From Yponomeuta sedellus (taxonomy: Eukaryota; Arthropoda; Insecta; Lepidoptera; Yponomeutidae): 64,000 nt of DNA. Under the pieces are notes generated by a model. The model worked only from the letters and a program-made list of their open reading frames with translations, had not been told where the DNA came from and ran no database searches. The position numbers were made by a program, and so were the translations under genes. The stretch covers positions 22,454,181 through 22,518,180 of the forward strand of contig OW203721.1 in the NCBI GenBank assembly GCA_934045075.1, read 5' to 3'. Positions 50,855 to 63,673 of the stretch are shown here, one piece after another. How positions within the stretch are numbered: position 1 is the stretch's first letter; every line of letters begins with the position of its first letter.

Positions 50855-51365
50855 AATCATTAAAATACCGAAATCCATTATGTCTGTCAAGTTGTTCGCA
50901 GTTCATAGGCATTTAATTTATCTCGTCGATTCAATAAATTCTCCTCTTTTCTACTTTTTGACTTTGGTAACTACGACATTATTTATGTCCAGGAAAAGTC
51001 CTCTAAAACGGAGCAAAGATCTAAACTTTGCACCGAGTATAATTGGATCTTTTGAAAAACGTCATTCCGTACAATAGGATAAAATTATTTTTATTACCTT
51101 AATATTGACATCACTTAATATTGAAAATCGTTAAAATATGGAAATCCATTATGTCTGTCAAGTTGTTCGCAGTTCAATAAATTCTCCTCTTTTCTACTTT
51201 TTGACTTTGATAACTATGACATTATTTATGTCCAGGAAAAGTCCTCTAAAACGGAGCAAAGATCTAAACTTTCCACCGAATATAATTGGATCTTTTGAAA
51301 ATCGACATTCCGTACAATCGGATAAAATTATTTTTATTTCCTTAATATTGAAATCACAGTAACAT
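50855..51365. repeat. Tandem duplication, two units of about 240-265 bp
   Basis: Unit 1 (about 50855-51118) and unit 2 (about 51123-51365) share GAAATCCATTATGTCTGTC, CCAGGAAAAGTCCTCTAAAA and CGGAGCAAAGATCTAAACTT. Unit 2 lacks 28 bp after GCAGTTCA; the deleted segment itself ends in TTCA. Not coding. Confidence 0.93.
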
Positions 51366-51552
51366 AGTTATTTATTAAACGGGTCAAATCGCGATTATTT
51401 ATTAGGTAAAACGTAATTAACTTATTTCCCGACGTTTCGGCAGCGTTACAGTTGCCGTGGCCTCGGGTAGACTCGCGTGGTCACCATGATTAAGCTCTGC
51501 GAATCGGAGCGAAACCTGGTCGGACTCTTCCGATCAAAGTCTACAATACTAT
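51366..51552 (+). mobile_element. Composite of family G repeat and palindrome arm
   Basis: AACGGGTCAAATCGCGATTA, AGGTAAAACGTAATTAAC, CCGACGTTTCGGCAGCGTTA, then ACCATGATTAAGCTCTGCGA and GAAACCTGGTCGGACTC. The junction shows that family G and the palindrome arm belong to one larger element. Confidence 0.65.
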
Positions 51553-53212
51553 CCCAGTAACATGATTGAAACATTGTACTCAACATCTTGACAACGTCCT
51601 GTAAAAACCATATGATTTTTTTATTTGTTCCGCTGGTATTACTGCATGGGACGAGGTTAAATATTCAGTAATACAACACACATTTATTAAGAGTGGGTTG
51701 TATTAGTGAATACTTTTATTTCAATAAATCTGTACTCGCGTCGCGCTACGCTGGTAGACTCATCAGATATTGAAACAACCAAACGTACTGTAAATCAACA
51801 CTCTTGGCATCGATGAATGTCTATAGACGATGGAACATTGTTTTGGAGTAATGTTCTGCAAATGTTCTGTGTTCAAGGCACACTCTACGACATCAAAAAA
51901 AATGTGAGAGGTATCAATAAATTTAGTATAAAGGTTTTACTGCGAATGAAGGAGCTCTAGTATTTATTAATGATTATTATTATTAAATTCTTCATTGTAC
52001 CTGCAAAGATTGTACAATTAGGGATGCAAAGTTTTTTTTATGATCGGATTTTATTTTATATTCTGATGGTAGACGTAATTTTAAGAAACTAATTTAATTT
52101 TTCTCGTGATTAATCGAGTTTATCATTGATATTTAATTAAAATGAATATTATTCGGCGTGACGTCATATGTTACATACTTTGTGTGTAGGTAGAGTTCGC
52201 GATTGGATTTGTCTGTGGTTTAGTGTAAAAAGACCGTAGATAGAGTAGAACTATAGATCAAGGCAAGGCACAGTGTAACCGATTTTACGTCGGTGAATAT
52301 TATTTGTTTGTGTGCGTGAATGTTGCCACAATAAAAGTGAATTGCCATAATGTGGGGTAAAATATTTCAGTCGTTCATAGTCCATGAATAAAAATGCAGA
52401 TTTAGTTTTGAATTTTATTAATTATACAACATGTCTGACAATTGTTTGTAAAACGTAGCAAACGTTTAATAAACAATTGTCATTTTGTATAATTAAAAAC
52501 ACGTTTATTTTACACGTTTAAATGTTACAATTTAAGGCGCTTAGGGACGCTATCTAGAACCACTAATGGAATACAATCATAAACTGTATTATTAATACGT
52601 TTTTTTCATATAAAAATTCACCATATAAAAATTCTTTCGAAGACTACCTCAGACCACCAAAATGTACTTTTTCTACCAGTTCTCTCTTCTAAATGCTAGC
52701 ACCCATTTTTCCAGAACAGGACTATTTTGAAGAAATCTGGAATAGAAACATTGCTAATATTAATAAATATTGTAATACATTAAAATATAATAAGTAATAA
52801 CTTTAGTATTCCTTATTATTCGCGATACTCATAAATAGTTGTATATCAAACGGGTCGATTATTTATTAGGTAAATAAGGTATTTACGTTTTACCTAATTA
52901 ACAATGGCGGCTTCGCGGCTAGACGGTATTGTACGAGATTCATTGATACAAATTCAAATATGAATTCTATACTGAATTCAAGGTCACATTGCTTGCGGCA
53001 GAATTCACAAAAAGACTTGACCGAAAGGGTTCTTGCGATAAATTCGAGCGGACACATTTTCTGCTGAGTGGAATGAATGCTGAAAAATTATATGGGCAAC
53101 AAGCCACATAGGAAGGCGATGCAGCTATCTAACAAAGCATCAGGATATTATATTTGATAATTCAATGCTGTAGCCGTAACGTTTCTGTGTCTATTGTTTT
53201 GATTATAGATTT
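51553..53212. other. Gene-free intron
   Basis: 52415-52497 is an imperfect 30-bp inverted repeat (TGACAATTGTTT and AAACAATTGTCA). 52812-52905 is a family G copy. The rest is AT-rich with no exon signal. Confidence 0.45.
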
Positions 53213-53312
53213 CGATATCAACCCTTGTATGTCCTTATCCCTGGGGCACGGGTCTCTTCCTGCATCGCAGGAAGGTTAGTCCATACTCCACCACAGGGGC
53301 CAAGCCCGGGTT
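53213..53312 (-). mobile_element. 5S-derived SINE, copy A11, 3' 100 bp only
   Basis: Antisense, from CGATATCAACCCTTGTATGT to CCAAGCCCGGG, then stops abruptly: a 5'-truncated insertion. Confidence 0.85.
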
Positions 53313-53664
53313 ATACTTTTAGGTACATTGATTTTTAATAACGAAACATTAAGTATTAAAGATTCATAATATATTTTGATTACGTTTAAAACTTAATATC
53401 TGTACAAGGACAAGCAGTCGAAGTCTGGGACTTCGAGTTAAGTAATGATCACGCAGCGTTGCCAGATATACAATTTAAATCGTATTCATACGATGTTTTA
53501 CATTTATTTTGCATGCACGATCCAGGGGCAGATATCGTACGTAAACATACGACTTTTCTTAGATTTCATTCAACCAAAGTACTAATACCAACATAGCACG
53601 TCACTATTTATTCTTTTACTTACTAAGTACCAACCCTTAAGGTAAATGTAACTAATGTTAGACG

Positions 53665-53910
53665 TTGCCGGTTACTCGTATTTGTGACACAGATTATGAA
53701 CGCTGCTTCAGTTCAGTCAATCTTATTAAAACAAAGATCCCAAATAGGCTGAGCAATGAAACTGTAAACAGCATACTTTTGGCAAAACAACATATTAAGC
53801 GCTATGGGTGTTGCATGGATTTTTCTCCAACAAGAGAAATGTTAAATAATATTAACATTACAGTAAAACCCTTTACGTTGTGTTTATGTTTAATCGATTG
53901 TTTACTTTAA
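53665..53910 (+). pseudogene. hAT transposase C-terminal dimerisation-domain relic
   Basis: The frame (no ATG; a stop lies at 53659) reads ICDTDYERCFSSVNLIKTKI, PNRLSNETVNSILLAKQHIK and MDFSPTREMLNNIN. This follows the hATC pattern of ERxFSxVNxIKTKxRNRL and then a terminal FxPTxEML. The upstream catalytic part is missing. It may relate to the source of the hAT MITE at 26553. Confidence 0.6.
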
Positions 53911-56027
53911 AGTAATAAAACAAAGGATTTGAAAACGTACTGTTTTTTTAGCAGCCTTCTTAAGGAATACTACTTTTTATTTACCCATCGTACGATCGCT
54001 TATTCAAAACGTCTGCCAACACGGTCATCACGTAATGATCGGGATTTTCGACATAAACGGATGGCAACATTTTTTTACTCTTCGGTTTTTTAGGTTAGGA
54101 AAGTAAATTCTATTAAATTGCTTTTCTTACGGACTAGTTGCAAAGCTACTAGTTGAAACTTAACTAAAATACTCAACACAAGGCAACTTTGGGCTTAACA
54201 CTAATTGAAACACAATCATTACTTACCTATGAAAGGAAACTTCCCCCAAAACTCTTTCTTGACGATTTCTGCATACGAGTACACTACAATTCACCATACT
54301 TTCTCTATTTAGGTCACTTTTAATATATCATTTCACAAATACACGATTGCTCTTCGAAACGGCTAGCGTAGCGTTAAATATGATTACATTTTCAAAATCT
54401 TGTCGTTTGTTTGCCTCCAGAAACGTCAACTTGACACTGGGGGCAAACAAAAAAAGTAGTTACACTTTTGCTGTTTATTCTATCTCTTTCTCACCCATGA
54501 TCGCTACGAAGTTTGTTTCATTTAAAACTTGTATGTGTGCGCTGTGGCTTGCTCTATAGTTTTACTCCCTCTACGAAAAAGACAGATGTTTGACAAATGA
54601 AGTTGACATGCCATTGGTAGTTTTTCCACAGAATAACTACTACCACAGACCATTTAACATGTGACGTCATCATAGAGGTCATATGAAGGGCATTTAAATA
54701 TTATTATTTACTTAAAATAAGGCTCGTCTTTTATGATAAAAATCTCTTACATTAAAAATACTGCAGTTTGGATGCTAAGCTCGAAATGGTTTTCGATTCA
54801 GACAGTTCACTTTTTTTTTTCATCCCGAATTGGCGGACTTAATACTAAATAGTATTTTATTCCAGCCAACCAACAGGTGACGTGAAGAAGATGGGGGTAG
54901 TCTCAAACGGTGCGGTGATATTTTATTGTCAAATATCTTTTTTAAATTAAAATAATGATTTTAAAATTAATGTTTTGCGATACTCATGCACAGTTATATA
55001 TGAAACGGGTCTAATCGCGATTATTTATTAGGTAAAACGTAATTAACTAATAAACTTATTAGAGATTAGAATCAAAATTTTTTTTTTAATTATACGATAA
55101 GTACGGAACATTTTTTCTTAAATAACAATTGTATGAAAAAAGTAATCAGCTCAATTGAGACGGTCGTCAAGAAATGTTTTCATACTGTTATACATATTGT
55201 CTAATAGGAATTTACCTAGCTGTGTTTTAAATTTGGTAAGAGGCAAGATTGAGATATTTTGTGGCAGTCAATAACAGTCAGTCAAGACAGCGTTCTTTGG
55301 CAAAAACTTGTAATTTTTCTGAGGCACGCCGTCTAGTGACCGTGGTACACCGGTGTGCCGCGGCACACACTTTGCGGAACACTGTTCTAGAGTGTTAGGA
55401 CTTACCTAACTACGTTTTATAGTATCCCACCGAATACTCGGCTCTCTGGACCACGTCCAAGGCCAAGTCGGAACTCACAGATTAATCAACCTTAATTCTT
55501 ATATAATGAGCGCCGTCTTCCCGTCTCACGGAATCATAAATGACAAAAACAGTGTAAATTTGTAACTCGGACAGATTATCCTACGCAGGGCAGTCGCAAT
55601 AATTTCCTGTCGAGATTACAAAGCGCAGTTTATTTAAAGGCGGTTTATTGTTTTAATCTGACGTCAGGCAATGTGGTACCTAATCTATTCGCTTGGAGCG
55701 TATTAGTTGTAATGAACACAGCATGATCACTACAGATGCTAAACTTTGTTTCTTAGACTACTACCTGATATGATAGTACTGCAAGTGTTTATGCAACTCT
55801 GTTATTATTTTTACACATCTTAACCTAACATCTAAGGAAGGACACACTAATGCAACTATATAAAAAATATTTTAAATGTATTCAAAGTGTAAGCTATTTT
55901 TTGCGCTCAGTGACCTCTACATCTCGCAACATAAAATTGATTATGAAAATCATCCTTAAAAGTTGTCACAGAACATGCTCCAGCTTTTTAGGCGAAATCA
56001 ATTTTAGATTTTAAAAATGATGATGGT
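53911..56027. other. Gene-free intron with transposon scraps
   Basis: 54970-55055 is a family G copy. 55340-55386 ends CGGCACACACTTTGCGGAAC and ACTGT; on the minus strand this is CAGTGTTCCGCAAAGTG, a hAT-type end without a visible partner. The open frame at 54347-54559 has no domain. Confidence 0.4.
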
Positions 56028-56300
56028 ATGGTGATGGTAGCAGAGCTGTAAGATGCGGCCTCATATTCGAGAGGTCGTAATAATTGCATTTACTTACCAA
56101 TTACTTGTTCTCTAAGTTACGTAAATTTGTGAAGTTGTAGTTGCAGTACCACTCGCTAACTGTGATGGAAAACATCGCGAAAAAGCCTGAGTGTCTGAGG
56201 TAGTCATACATCAGCACTTGAAATTGTCAATCCGCGGTGGGCACGCGTGGTAATTAAGCCCATATTCTCTCTCTGACGGAAGGCCTGCGCCATACGTACA
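56028..56300 (+). mobile_element. tRNA-SINE family C2, diverged
   Basis: GATGGTAGCAGAGCTGTAAG (degraded head), AGTACCACTCGCTAACTG, then CCGCGGTGGGCACGCGTGG and TATTCTCTCTCTGACGGAAG. Colinear with 48842-49145. Confidence 0.75.
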
Positions 56301-57565
<1,265 letters not shown>

Positions 57566-58787
57566 TGCGTGCGCAGAGATATTTTTTATGTATTTTTTGG
57601 CAATTTCTGAATTAATCTCATAATAAAAAGGGTTGTATTGATGGGTAGACGACATAGTATTAAGCAACACTCTTGTCCGGCGGACCTTTTGTAAGTTGAA
57701 TCTTGGGACGCGTATGAGTTGGCAGAACTTTGTAGATAAACTGTCTCGTAGTCCTAAACTACTATTAATTAGTTTGTGAACGCAAAAAAATATTACTTGT
57801 CATATACTTTATAATACTTATATTTAAGTGTCAACTTAAAGGATTATTTATACGTATACAAATAATTATTCAAATAATTACTTAAAGAATTAATTTAACC
57901 TTGGACATCATTTTACAATTGAGATATTCTTTTGACGCTTTAAGAGATATCACTGTCGGAGAACTTGCAGAGACTTAATAACGAGATTTTACTTCGATTA
58001 GAAATGTATGCCTGCAGCCGTTTCCAAGTAATAGGAACTTCATCATCATCAGCCATTTGATGCCCACTGGAGGATATAGGCTTGCCGTACGGTTTTCCAA
58101 GCTTCACGGTCTTGTGCTGTCCACATCTAGTGACGCCCCGCTACCGTAACCAGCCCTCCTATTACGTAGCACTCCACTCTATCGAGTGAAGCATTTAGAC
58201 GACTAGTACCTAAGTGTCAAATGTATGCATTTGACAGCCGGAGTAGCTTAAAAAAAGTAAAAATCAACGTCACTCAACTCAGTGGATACTTACGTAATAA
58301 TGCCCCAGGTCGTCAGACCCTCTAGTAGAGGGCCCACGCTGCGTCCGTGGTCGCCAGGTTCGAACTTTTTCGCCCCAACGGCCGCTACTTTTTCGAGCTG
58401 TGTGCCTCGCCCACTGCGACTTCAACAGAGCAAATCAGTAACTCGGGTTCTTCTGCGTAACTTAATACTTATTATTAACAATTGTGGTAACCATCCGGTA
58501 AATTTACAATTATGCCCCTTAGCAACCACGAAAGGTCAACGAGAAAGAATAATTGTTTTAAACGAAAACTTTTATTAGCACTACACATAATAAATTATAA
58601 TCCAAATACACTTAGACGTAATCCTAAGCTCTAAGCTTTTAAGCTCTTCCAATCAGAGCTAATCCTGGTCGGACTCTTCCGACAACATTAGAAGGTTGCG
58701 GAGTAACGTTCATGAATAAAAAAATTAAGAATTTATTGATTTAGGACTCACGACGAAGAACCAAGGATCAATAACCTGAAACTCGGT
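57566..58787. other. Intron with a LINE scrap and a palindrome-arm scrap
   Basis: 58027-58140 (ATCATCATCAGCCATTTGAT, CACTGGAGGATATAGGCTTG) is an antisense LINE 3' end. 58640-58692 (CCTGGTCGGACTCTTCCGAC) is a fragment of the palindrome arm. Confidence 0.5.
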
Positions 58788-59070
58788 GCGATGGTAGCGG
58801 AGCAGTGTAGAAAGTCGGCTTCTCAATCGGAGGATCGTGGGTTCGAACCCCGGCATGTACCAATGACTTTGTTTTCTAAGTTATGTACATTTGTGAAATT
58901 ATAGTAGTTTCCTTCACCGTCATCGAGTGGTATATCGCTGACGGTGAAGGAAAACATCTAAGGAAACCCAAGTGTCTGAAGTGTTAACGTACCTCAGCGC
59001 TTGCTACGTACAATGGCCAACTATGAGGCTAAGTGTGGACATCTCAGGTCTAACTAACTAACTAACCTGA
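58788..59070 (+). mobile_element. tRNA-SINE family C3, copy 2
   Basis: GCGATGGTAGCGGAGCAGTG (head), B-box GGGTTCGAACCCC, then GACGGTGAAGGAAAACATC and GTGTCTGAAGTGTTAACGTA. An inverted 20-bp patch (TCCTTCACCGTCATCGAGTG, about 58911) sits inside, close to its own complement. Confidence 0.78.
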
Positions 59071-60164
59071 GACAAGATACCTATAGCATTTATGGCAAAA
59101 ATGCCTTTTTCTGCCGCAATGTGATGCGTCTTAAAATTTTGGCCTTAGGTTTTTCGTCGTGGGCCGTAAGCATTGCAATTTACTCGTACATGATTAAGAG
59201 ATTTGTGAGCCCATAGTTGCAAAAACCGATTTGTTAAGCGGCGTTTTCACGATCTTTGTAGGCTCGATCAGAGTGACACATCTTAGTGACTAAAATCTAT
59301 AGTCTACTCGGATGGTTGTGAATACACATCTTAGTGAAATTAGAGTTTTTCTTCACTTCATGCCAAATATGACTAAAATTTTACCGATGCCATAAATGAA
59401 AGCGGAATGAATTAAGTTTATTGTCGAACTTCGTGAATACAAGTATAAAAACAAAAGGGAAATAATAGTGTGCACTATCACTATTAGTCATACCTTTCAC
59501 AACACTAACATAGCTTCATAAAACTTTACGCTCCTCTAGATTGTATAAAGGTAGATATGTTTTTTTTTATTCGTAGCGATAGTCAACTCCAGGCAATATT
59601 TGGAATTTATTTGCGCCACCAATGGAACGAAAAACATAATAACTTCTTTACTAAGATGAAATAATAAAAAAAATCTTATAATTCGTTTATGAGGCGTGAA
59701 TCTTCTTTAAAGAGTTCTTATCGTGCCTGGTCGACGCTTGAGGAGATCCGAGGGTTGGTGCTTACTTTGGTCAAAGGTTAAGTCTCGCCGCACAGTGAAG
59801 CAATGCCGCCAGCCTTCTCGGTACTCTACCGCTCGGCAGCGATGTGGCTCAAATATTTTATTAAAATTAGAAAATGGGTTTAGGTAAAGGTTCCTTTTTA
59901 CATGATAAAAAATTTTAACATATTTTACTCGTAACAACGTAAAATAACAATGGTTTTTTGAATAAAAGGAATTATAATATTAATTTTCATAATAATTTTA
60001 GGAAAAGTGAACAGCATAAATTTCCATAAAGGTTAAAAGTATTTATAGAACTTGCAGTCTAGAACATAAGGCCAAGAATCTTGTGTAAAGCATATATAAA
60101 CTGGACCTTAAGTTCGGTTGTAGGTTTTAAAAACAGATATCACCGCGACTGAAATCTGTACTTA
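59071..60164. other. Intron, nothing recognised
   Basis: AT-rich. The minus-strand frame at 59707-59937 has no recognised domain and no exon borders were found for it. Confidence 0.45.
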
Positions 60165-60789
60165 CGATGTAATTTTTTTGCCAATTTTTCTTCTTTTTAC
60201 GTATTCTCTGTTTGTGTCCCACTGCTGGGCAAAGGCCTCCCCCAATTCAGTCCAAAGTTTCCTGTCCTTGGCCACCTCAGACCACTCCGGCAGATGGTTG
60301 TCGAGATCATCTCTCCACCGTCTTCTAGGCCGGCCTTGATTTCGATGTCCGTCGTGTGGCACCCACTCGGTGGCGAGTTTCGCCCACTTATTCGGGTGCA
60401 TTCGACTGACATGACCAGCTCCACTTCAGTTTCGCCGTCTGGACACCCACGTCGATTATCGGGTCCTTGCGCGTAGTGTGGTATTTTGGACGCGGTCTAC
60501 CCTCCTCAGGCCCAATATACTGCGCTCCATCGCTCTCTGACAAACCTTAAGCCTGGACTTTTGTAGTTTGGTCAGCGACCAAGTCCGGGAGCCATAAGTG
60601 AGAACGGGCAGGATACACACATCGACCAGTTTCCGCTTTAAGGAAAGTGGAAGGCCCTTTATCAGATCTTTCATGGACCAGTAGCACTTCCAGGCGTTAT
60701 CTATACGGCAATCGATTTCTTTGCCTTGCCTGTTTTCGAAGCTTACTAACTGGCCCAAGTAAATGTACTCGTTTTGCCGAATGCAAACC
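60165..60789 (-). pseudogene. RTE-like LINE RT C-terminus (copy 1), frameshifted
   Basis: Minus strand: CIRQNEYIYLGQLVSFENRQ, VCILPVLTYGSRTWSLTKLQ, CQRAMERSILGLRRVDRVQN, then TAKLKWSWSCQ in a second frame and VSRMHPNKWAKLATEWVP with LGEAFAQQWDT in a third. Two frameshifts, near 60470 and 60412, break it. The 3' end carries the TTGCCCAGCAGTGGGACAC word. It covers the thumb and tail; the catalytic RT core is absent. Confidence 0.88.
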
Positions 60790-61068
60790 TTTTATTTTTT
60801 TTTATTTAATAGCCATGACTGTGTCCCACTGCTGGGCAAAGGCCTCCCCTTCAGATTTCCACTCCTCTTTGCTGACGGCCAATGCTTCCCACCCAGGTAA
60901 ATAAATGATGAAATTGCGACCGCTAAGCTCAAGTGGAGCTGGGCTGGCCATGTCAGACGTATGGAGCCGGAAAGGTGGGCGAAAATCGTCACTGATTGGG
61001 TCCCGTGCGATGGCTACCGACGACGAGGCAGACCAAGGCGGAGATGGTGTGACGACCTGACCAAAACC
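60790..61068 (-). mobile_element. RTE-like LINE copy 2 with internal inversion
   Basis: 60790-60896 encodes the last residues on the minus strand (WEALAVSKEEWKSEGEAFAQ then QWDT) and ends in an A-rich tail next to copy 1. 60904-61068 encodes the immediately preceding part on the plus strand (KLKWSWAGHVRRMEPERW, TDWVPCDGYRRRGRPRRRW, CDDLTKTF). Joined by reference to copy 1, the two pieces meet with little or nothing missing. This is the structure expected from twin priming. Confidence 0.85.
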
Positions 61069-61448
61069 TTTTATAAAAGTCATCATTTTTCCGCTGGTGA
61101 TTAGAGTCCGGGTCGCCAGATATTGTTTGTAACGGTACAAACCTCTTTACACATTTTTTTTATATTTCTTTAATTCTGTCTATCATTTTCAAAAATTTAC
61201 AACTAAGTACGTCAACCATGTTTGAGATTTCCCTAATTTTTAGCATATTACTACTTCACATTTAATTTAATGTTCCTTTACCTGCTTTTCAGTTTTTATC
61301 CAGTTTTCTGTTTATATTACAAATAAACAAACCCGTTAAAATAGAGCACAAAGTTGAAGTCGTTCCAGTTTTATTATTTATTAAAAGTTTTAGAACAACA
61401 CATGTTGAAGCCCAAAATGTGTTTGACCATGGTCGTTTTGTTATACAG

Positions 61449-61602
61449 AGCCAAGCAATGCGGATCGTGCGGACAGTGGGCCAGGCATTCGAGGTGTGCC
61501 ACAAGATGCAGAGCGAGCAGAACGAGGCAGCTGCCTCCACCTCTTCAGTGCTAGACGAGCCGCCGGCCTCCGAACGCGCCAGCGACCAACGCACCTTCAA
61601 AG
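61449..61602 (+). CDS. NOS1AP: NOS1AP/CAPON PTB-domain exon (third visible)
   Basis: 154 bp between TTGTTATACAG and GTAAGA; phase 0 in, phase 1 out. It encodes SQAMRIVRTVGQAFEVCHKM, the invariant C-terminal helix of the NOS1AP PTB domain, then QSEQNEAAASTSSVLDEPPA and SERASDQRTFK, a disordered linker that differs from vertebrates. Its ATG codon is internal, not a start. It follows exon 25199-25390 across a 36-kb intron, and both that exon and the alternative exon at 38176 join it in frame. The rest of the protein lies to the right of the window. Confidence 0.97.
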
Positions 61603-61639
61603 GTAAGAGCACTCAACAAACTAGAAATCAATAGTATTT

Positions 61640-61852
61640 TGACGCACCAGAGGCTACATACTTCTAATTTGCACGAGAGAATTGAAGAATATACCGCAGG
61701 CTTCAAGAAATTATCGCATCAACAGATACATATTAAGAGCTTGTTCTGCTGTTAATAAATTAATTGGAGATCCGGACACGGACATTAATATTGATAGCGA
61801 CAGTGTTGCAGCAGTTAGGCGACGGCTAACTGCGAACTCATTTTGGGAGTGA
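61640..61852 (+). pseudogene. LINE ORF2 C-terminal relic
   Basis: The frame ending at TGA 61850-61852 reads NYRINRYILRACSAVNKLIG, DPDTDINIDSDSVAAVRRRL and TANSFWE. Shape and ending resemble the C-termini of non-LTR reverse transcriptases. It is followed by about 230 bp of AT-rich 3' UTR-like sequence and then the (CAAA)n array. It lies 40-90 bp behind an exon but is not spliced to it in any obvious way. Confidence 0.45.
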
Positions 61853-62080
61853 GTGAGTAGGCTCTCTGCTCATTATTTATGTATAAATCTTAGCTATATA
61901 TTTTTCCTTCTGAAATGCTTACATCTTAATTTATTTATCACTGAAATTCGTTTTTTGCGGTGACTTAATCTTAGTTAATCGTTAGTTTTAATATTTTGTG
62001 GATCAGTGAAAGTCTGTTAATGAGTTTCTGTTTAATTGTTTTAAATAGTATTAAGTTATATAATGTCAATGGCTTTCCTA

Positions 62081-62663
62081 AAAGTATACAAACAAACCAA
62101 CCAACAAACAAACAAACAAACAAACAAACAAACAAACAAACAAACAAACAAACAAACAAACAAACAAACAAACAAACAAACAAACAAACAAACAAACAAA
62201 CAAACAAACAAACAAACAAACAAACAAACAAACAAACAAACAAACAAACAAACAAACAAACAAACAAACAAACAAACAAACAAACAAACAAACAAACAAA
62301 CAAACAAACAAACAAACAAACAAACAAACAAACAAACAAACAAACAAACAAACAAACAAACAAACAAACAAACAAACAAACAAACAAACAAACAAACAAA
62401 CAAACAAACAAACAAACAAACAAACAAACAAACAAACAAACAAACAAACAAACAAACAAACAAACAAACAAACAAACAAACAAACAAACAAACAAACAAA
62501 CAAACAAACAAACAAACAAACAAACAAACAAACAAACAAACAAACAAACAAACAAACAAACAAACAAACAAACAAACAAACAAACAAACAAACAAACAAA
62601 CAAACAAACAAACAAACAAACAAACAAACAAACAAACAAACAAACAAACAAATAAATAAAATA
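62081..62663. repeat. Perfect (CAAA)n array
   Basis: About 140 units with near-total purity; edges are CAAACCAACC at the left and AAATAAATAAA at the right. The long open frames through it on both strands (TNKQ and VCLF repeats) are translation artefacts. Confidence 0.98.
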
Positions 62664-62821
62664 TCAGAATGAAGGTGCATGCTAGGACTCAATTAAGAGA
62701 AATTCCAGGTTCGTATTTCAAATTCTATGGCGACCACACTGACTGTGGAAAATCTATTAGTAAAAGCGCTTTACGAACACGGACCTTAGATGCGTCACAG
62801 TTGCAATGTTATTGTATACTT

Positions 62822-63190
62822 CGATATCAACCCTTGTATGTCCCCACTGCTGGGGCACGGGTCTCTTCGTGCATCGTAGGAAGGTTAGACCATACTCCAC
62901 CACTGCTGGGGCCAAGTCCGGGTTGGTGGAGGATTGTAAGACAGTGGCGGGCCTTACTGTCAGTAGTTATCAAGCCGCCTGTAAGGCATCTGATATGGCT
63001 TAACGACTGCTATTACATGACAGCCGTCACCAACTACTTAATGTGCCTTGCGAAGCACAGAAGCGCTCGGAAAAAATGCCACTAGCAGTAGTCACGGGAT
63101 GGCCTTCCATCCTGCACCTTACCGCGCCTGGTGTTGTTTAATTCAAGTGATCGATTCCAGTCACTCAGTTCGACTAGACCACGTGCGCTT
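62822..63190 (-). mobile_element. 5S-derived SINE, copy A12
   Basis: Full-length antisense copy, CGATATCAACCCTTGTATGT to CCACGTGCGCTT, with a short duplication CACTGCTGGGGCC near 62902. The three open frames across it are shadows. Confidence 0.88.
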
Positions 63191-63673
63191 CATACTTGTA
63201 TTACTCATATTTACATTACTGTCCCATGTGTGCTTTCCTAACGTGTGAGATTTCACCAAGACAATTTGTCGCCGAACGTCACCTGTCACCAAGAACAAAT
63301 GTAATCATATCATTGCAAACGATCCGGCGAACTCCTACTTACCTTAGCTATACAGATATATTATTTTTCTTTCGCTCCACCGGGCAGGAAATTTTTCAAC
63401 GAAGCGCTTCAGATGTGTTGGAGGCGAATATTCCCACAAAATCCCCGCGTATAGCTGTTCTGTCTGGCTGAGAGCTTTGGGGTGCTAACTCCACCAATTG
63501 CATAAAAATCATAACATGCTTTGTAATTTTTTTACGTTTATAATTATGTAATTAATTTTTATAATTAAATAATATATAATAATAACAAATTACTTAAATA
63601 AATAAATTACTTAAATATTATCTGTTATTATTTAACTTGCGTTTTTTTGAAAATATAAACACCTAAAATCTTG
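63191..63673. other. Intron, nothing recognised
   Basis: AT-rich with simple A/T runs at 63520-63640. No exon signal. Confidence 0.45.

Noticed and set aside
59707..59937. 76-codon minus-strand frame
   Set aside because: No domain, no splice borders and no related sequence in the window.
61971..62692. Long open frames of TNKQ or VCLF repeats on both strands
   Set aside because: They are translations of the pure (CAAA)n array; every frame is open and no flanking coding signal exists.
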